A stretch of 33,127 nucleotides of DNA from Salipiger pentaromativorans. GTDB taxonomy: Bacteria; Pseudomonadota; Alphaproteobacteria; Rhodobacterales; Rhodobacteraceae. This document shows positions 32,863 through 33,127 of this stretch, one piece after another. The notes beneath the pieces were generated by a model. The model had not been told where the DNA came from. It was given only the letters and a program-made list of their open reading frames with translations, and searched no databases. Where the stretch lies: assembly GCF_024721115.1 (NCBI RefSeq), contig NZ_JAMDHK010000027.1, positions 1 to 33,127 on the forward strand, read 5' to 3'. Positions within the stretch are counted from its first letter, which is position 1, and each line of letters starts with the position of its first letter. A program made the position numbers and the translations under genes.

Positions 32863-33127
32863 TCAGACAAACAGGCTGGCGTCGTAGCCGTAGACCACGC
32901 CGAACCCATCGAAGGCGAAATAATCGACGGTCTCGGCCCCATGGCCGATTTCAGCGTCGAGGCTGGTATCCTCCTGCGCGTAGACCTCAAACGTCGTGCC
33001 GCTGATCCCCGAGCCCCGCGCCCAGGCCGGATCCGCGCCGCCGAAGCTCGACAGCATCGCAACAACCCCGTCCGCCGCAAGATCCAGCGCCACCGACGCA
33101 TCCGCATCGGTCACCCCGCTCGTCTGG
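32863..33127 (-). CDS. C-terminal fragment of a probable large secreted protein
   Basis: The frame is open to the window edge, so the gene starts outside; about 88 residues are visible, ending YGYDASLFV. The segment GTTFEVYAQEDTSLDAEIGHGAETVDYFAFDGFG resembles a beta-rich module seen near the ends of large secreted or surface proteins (RTX/lectin-like) in marine alphaproteobacteria. It is acidic and glycine-rich with few lysines. No catalytic motif is visible. The family guess is from memory of pattern and is weak; the coding call is supported by the terminator just downstream and by coding-like composition. Confidence 0.6.
   Translation of the reverse strand, partial: QTSGVTDADASVALDLAADGVVAMLSSFGGADPAWARGSGISGTTFEVYAQEDTSLDAEIGHGAETVDYFAFDGFGVVYGYDASLFV

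Noticed and set aside
1-33127. CRISPR array, phage genes, plasmid origin or toxin-antitoxin pair
   Set aside because: No regularly spaced direct repeats, phage structural genes, replication initiators or small paired toxin-antitoxin genes were seen.

Overview
The window is high-GC, densely packed bacterial DNA with three complete TRAP carboxylate transporters, many 4-base start/stop overlaps and IclR/LysR regulators. This looks like an alphaproteobacterium of the Rhodobacterales (roseobacter/Paracoccus type); that placement is inferred from gene content and style, not from a marker gene. No rRNA, tRNA, CRISPR array or complete insertion sequence was found.

Layout. (A) 1-4983: a shortened LysR regulator divergent from TRAP system 1, followed by a muconate-cycloisomerase-type enolase-superfamily enzyme. 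(B) 4987-24782: a large catabolic block. It holds an acetyl-CoA hydrolase/transferase-family protein divergent from TRAP system 2; a seven-gene operon (thiolase, hotdog thioesterase, SCP-x-type thiolase, SDR, enoyl-CoA hydratase, acyl-CoA dehydrogenase, GST); a minus-strand operon (3-oxoadipate-type CoA-transferase A and B, SnoaL-like protein, metallo-beta-lactamase-fold hydrolase) divergent from an IclR/PcaR-type regulator; an alpha/beta hydrolase; and a minus-strand pair (second acyl-CoA dehydrogenase, FAS1-like/MaoC hydratase) divergent from a LysR gene. An aminoglycoside-phosphotransferase-fold gene flanked by 16-bp inverted repeats sits between two of these units. (C) 24841-32260: a minus-strand unit of TRAP system 3, acylating aldehyde dehydrogenase, 4-hydroxy-2-oxovalerate aldolase and an FAD-linked 2-hydroxyacid dehydrogenase, followed by an IclR regulator. 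(D) 32261-33127: about 600 bp of apparently non-coding DNA and the C-terminus of a probable large secreted protein.

The strongest observation is a repeated operator. Six transcription units in block B carry a tandem pair of 15-bp imperfect palindromes, proximal consensus about GTYCGYWATACGGAC, with centres 19 bp apart; the IclR gene itself carries a degenerate seventh pair. The sequence resembles the PcaR box known for the beta-ketoadipate pathway. This ties the dispersed units into one probable regulon under the IclR protein at 18861-19673.

Taken together, block B looks like a CoA-dependent catabolic pathway for an imported organic acid: TRAP uptake, CoA transfer, two unlike dehydrogenations, two unlike hydrations, SDR oxidation and thiolysis. 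It has no ring-cleaving oxygenase and no CoA ligase. Several enzymes have altered catalytic positions: Ala for Ser in the hydrolase, Asp for Glu in one acyl-CoA dehydrogenase, and Gly for Glu in the CoA-transferase-like protein. Block C looks like a route for an imported 2,4-dihydroxy acid, because the usual 2-hydroxypentadienoate hydratase is missing and a 2-hydroxyacid dehydrogenase is present instead. Both pathway readings are inferences.
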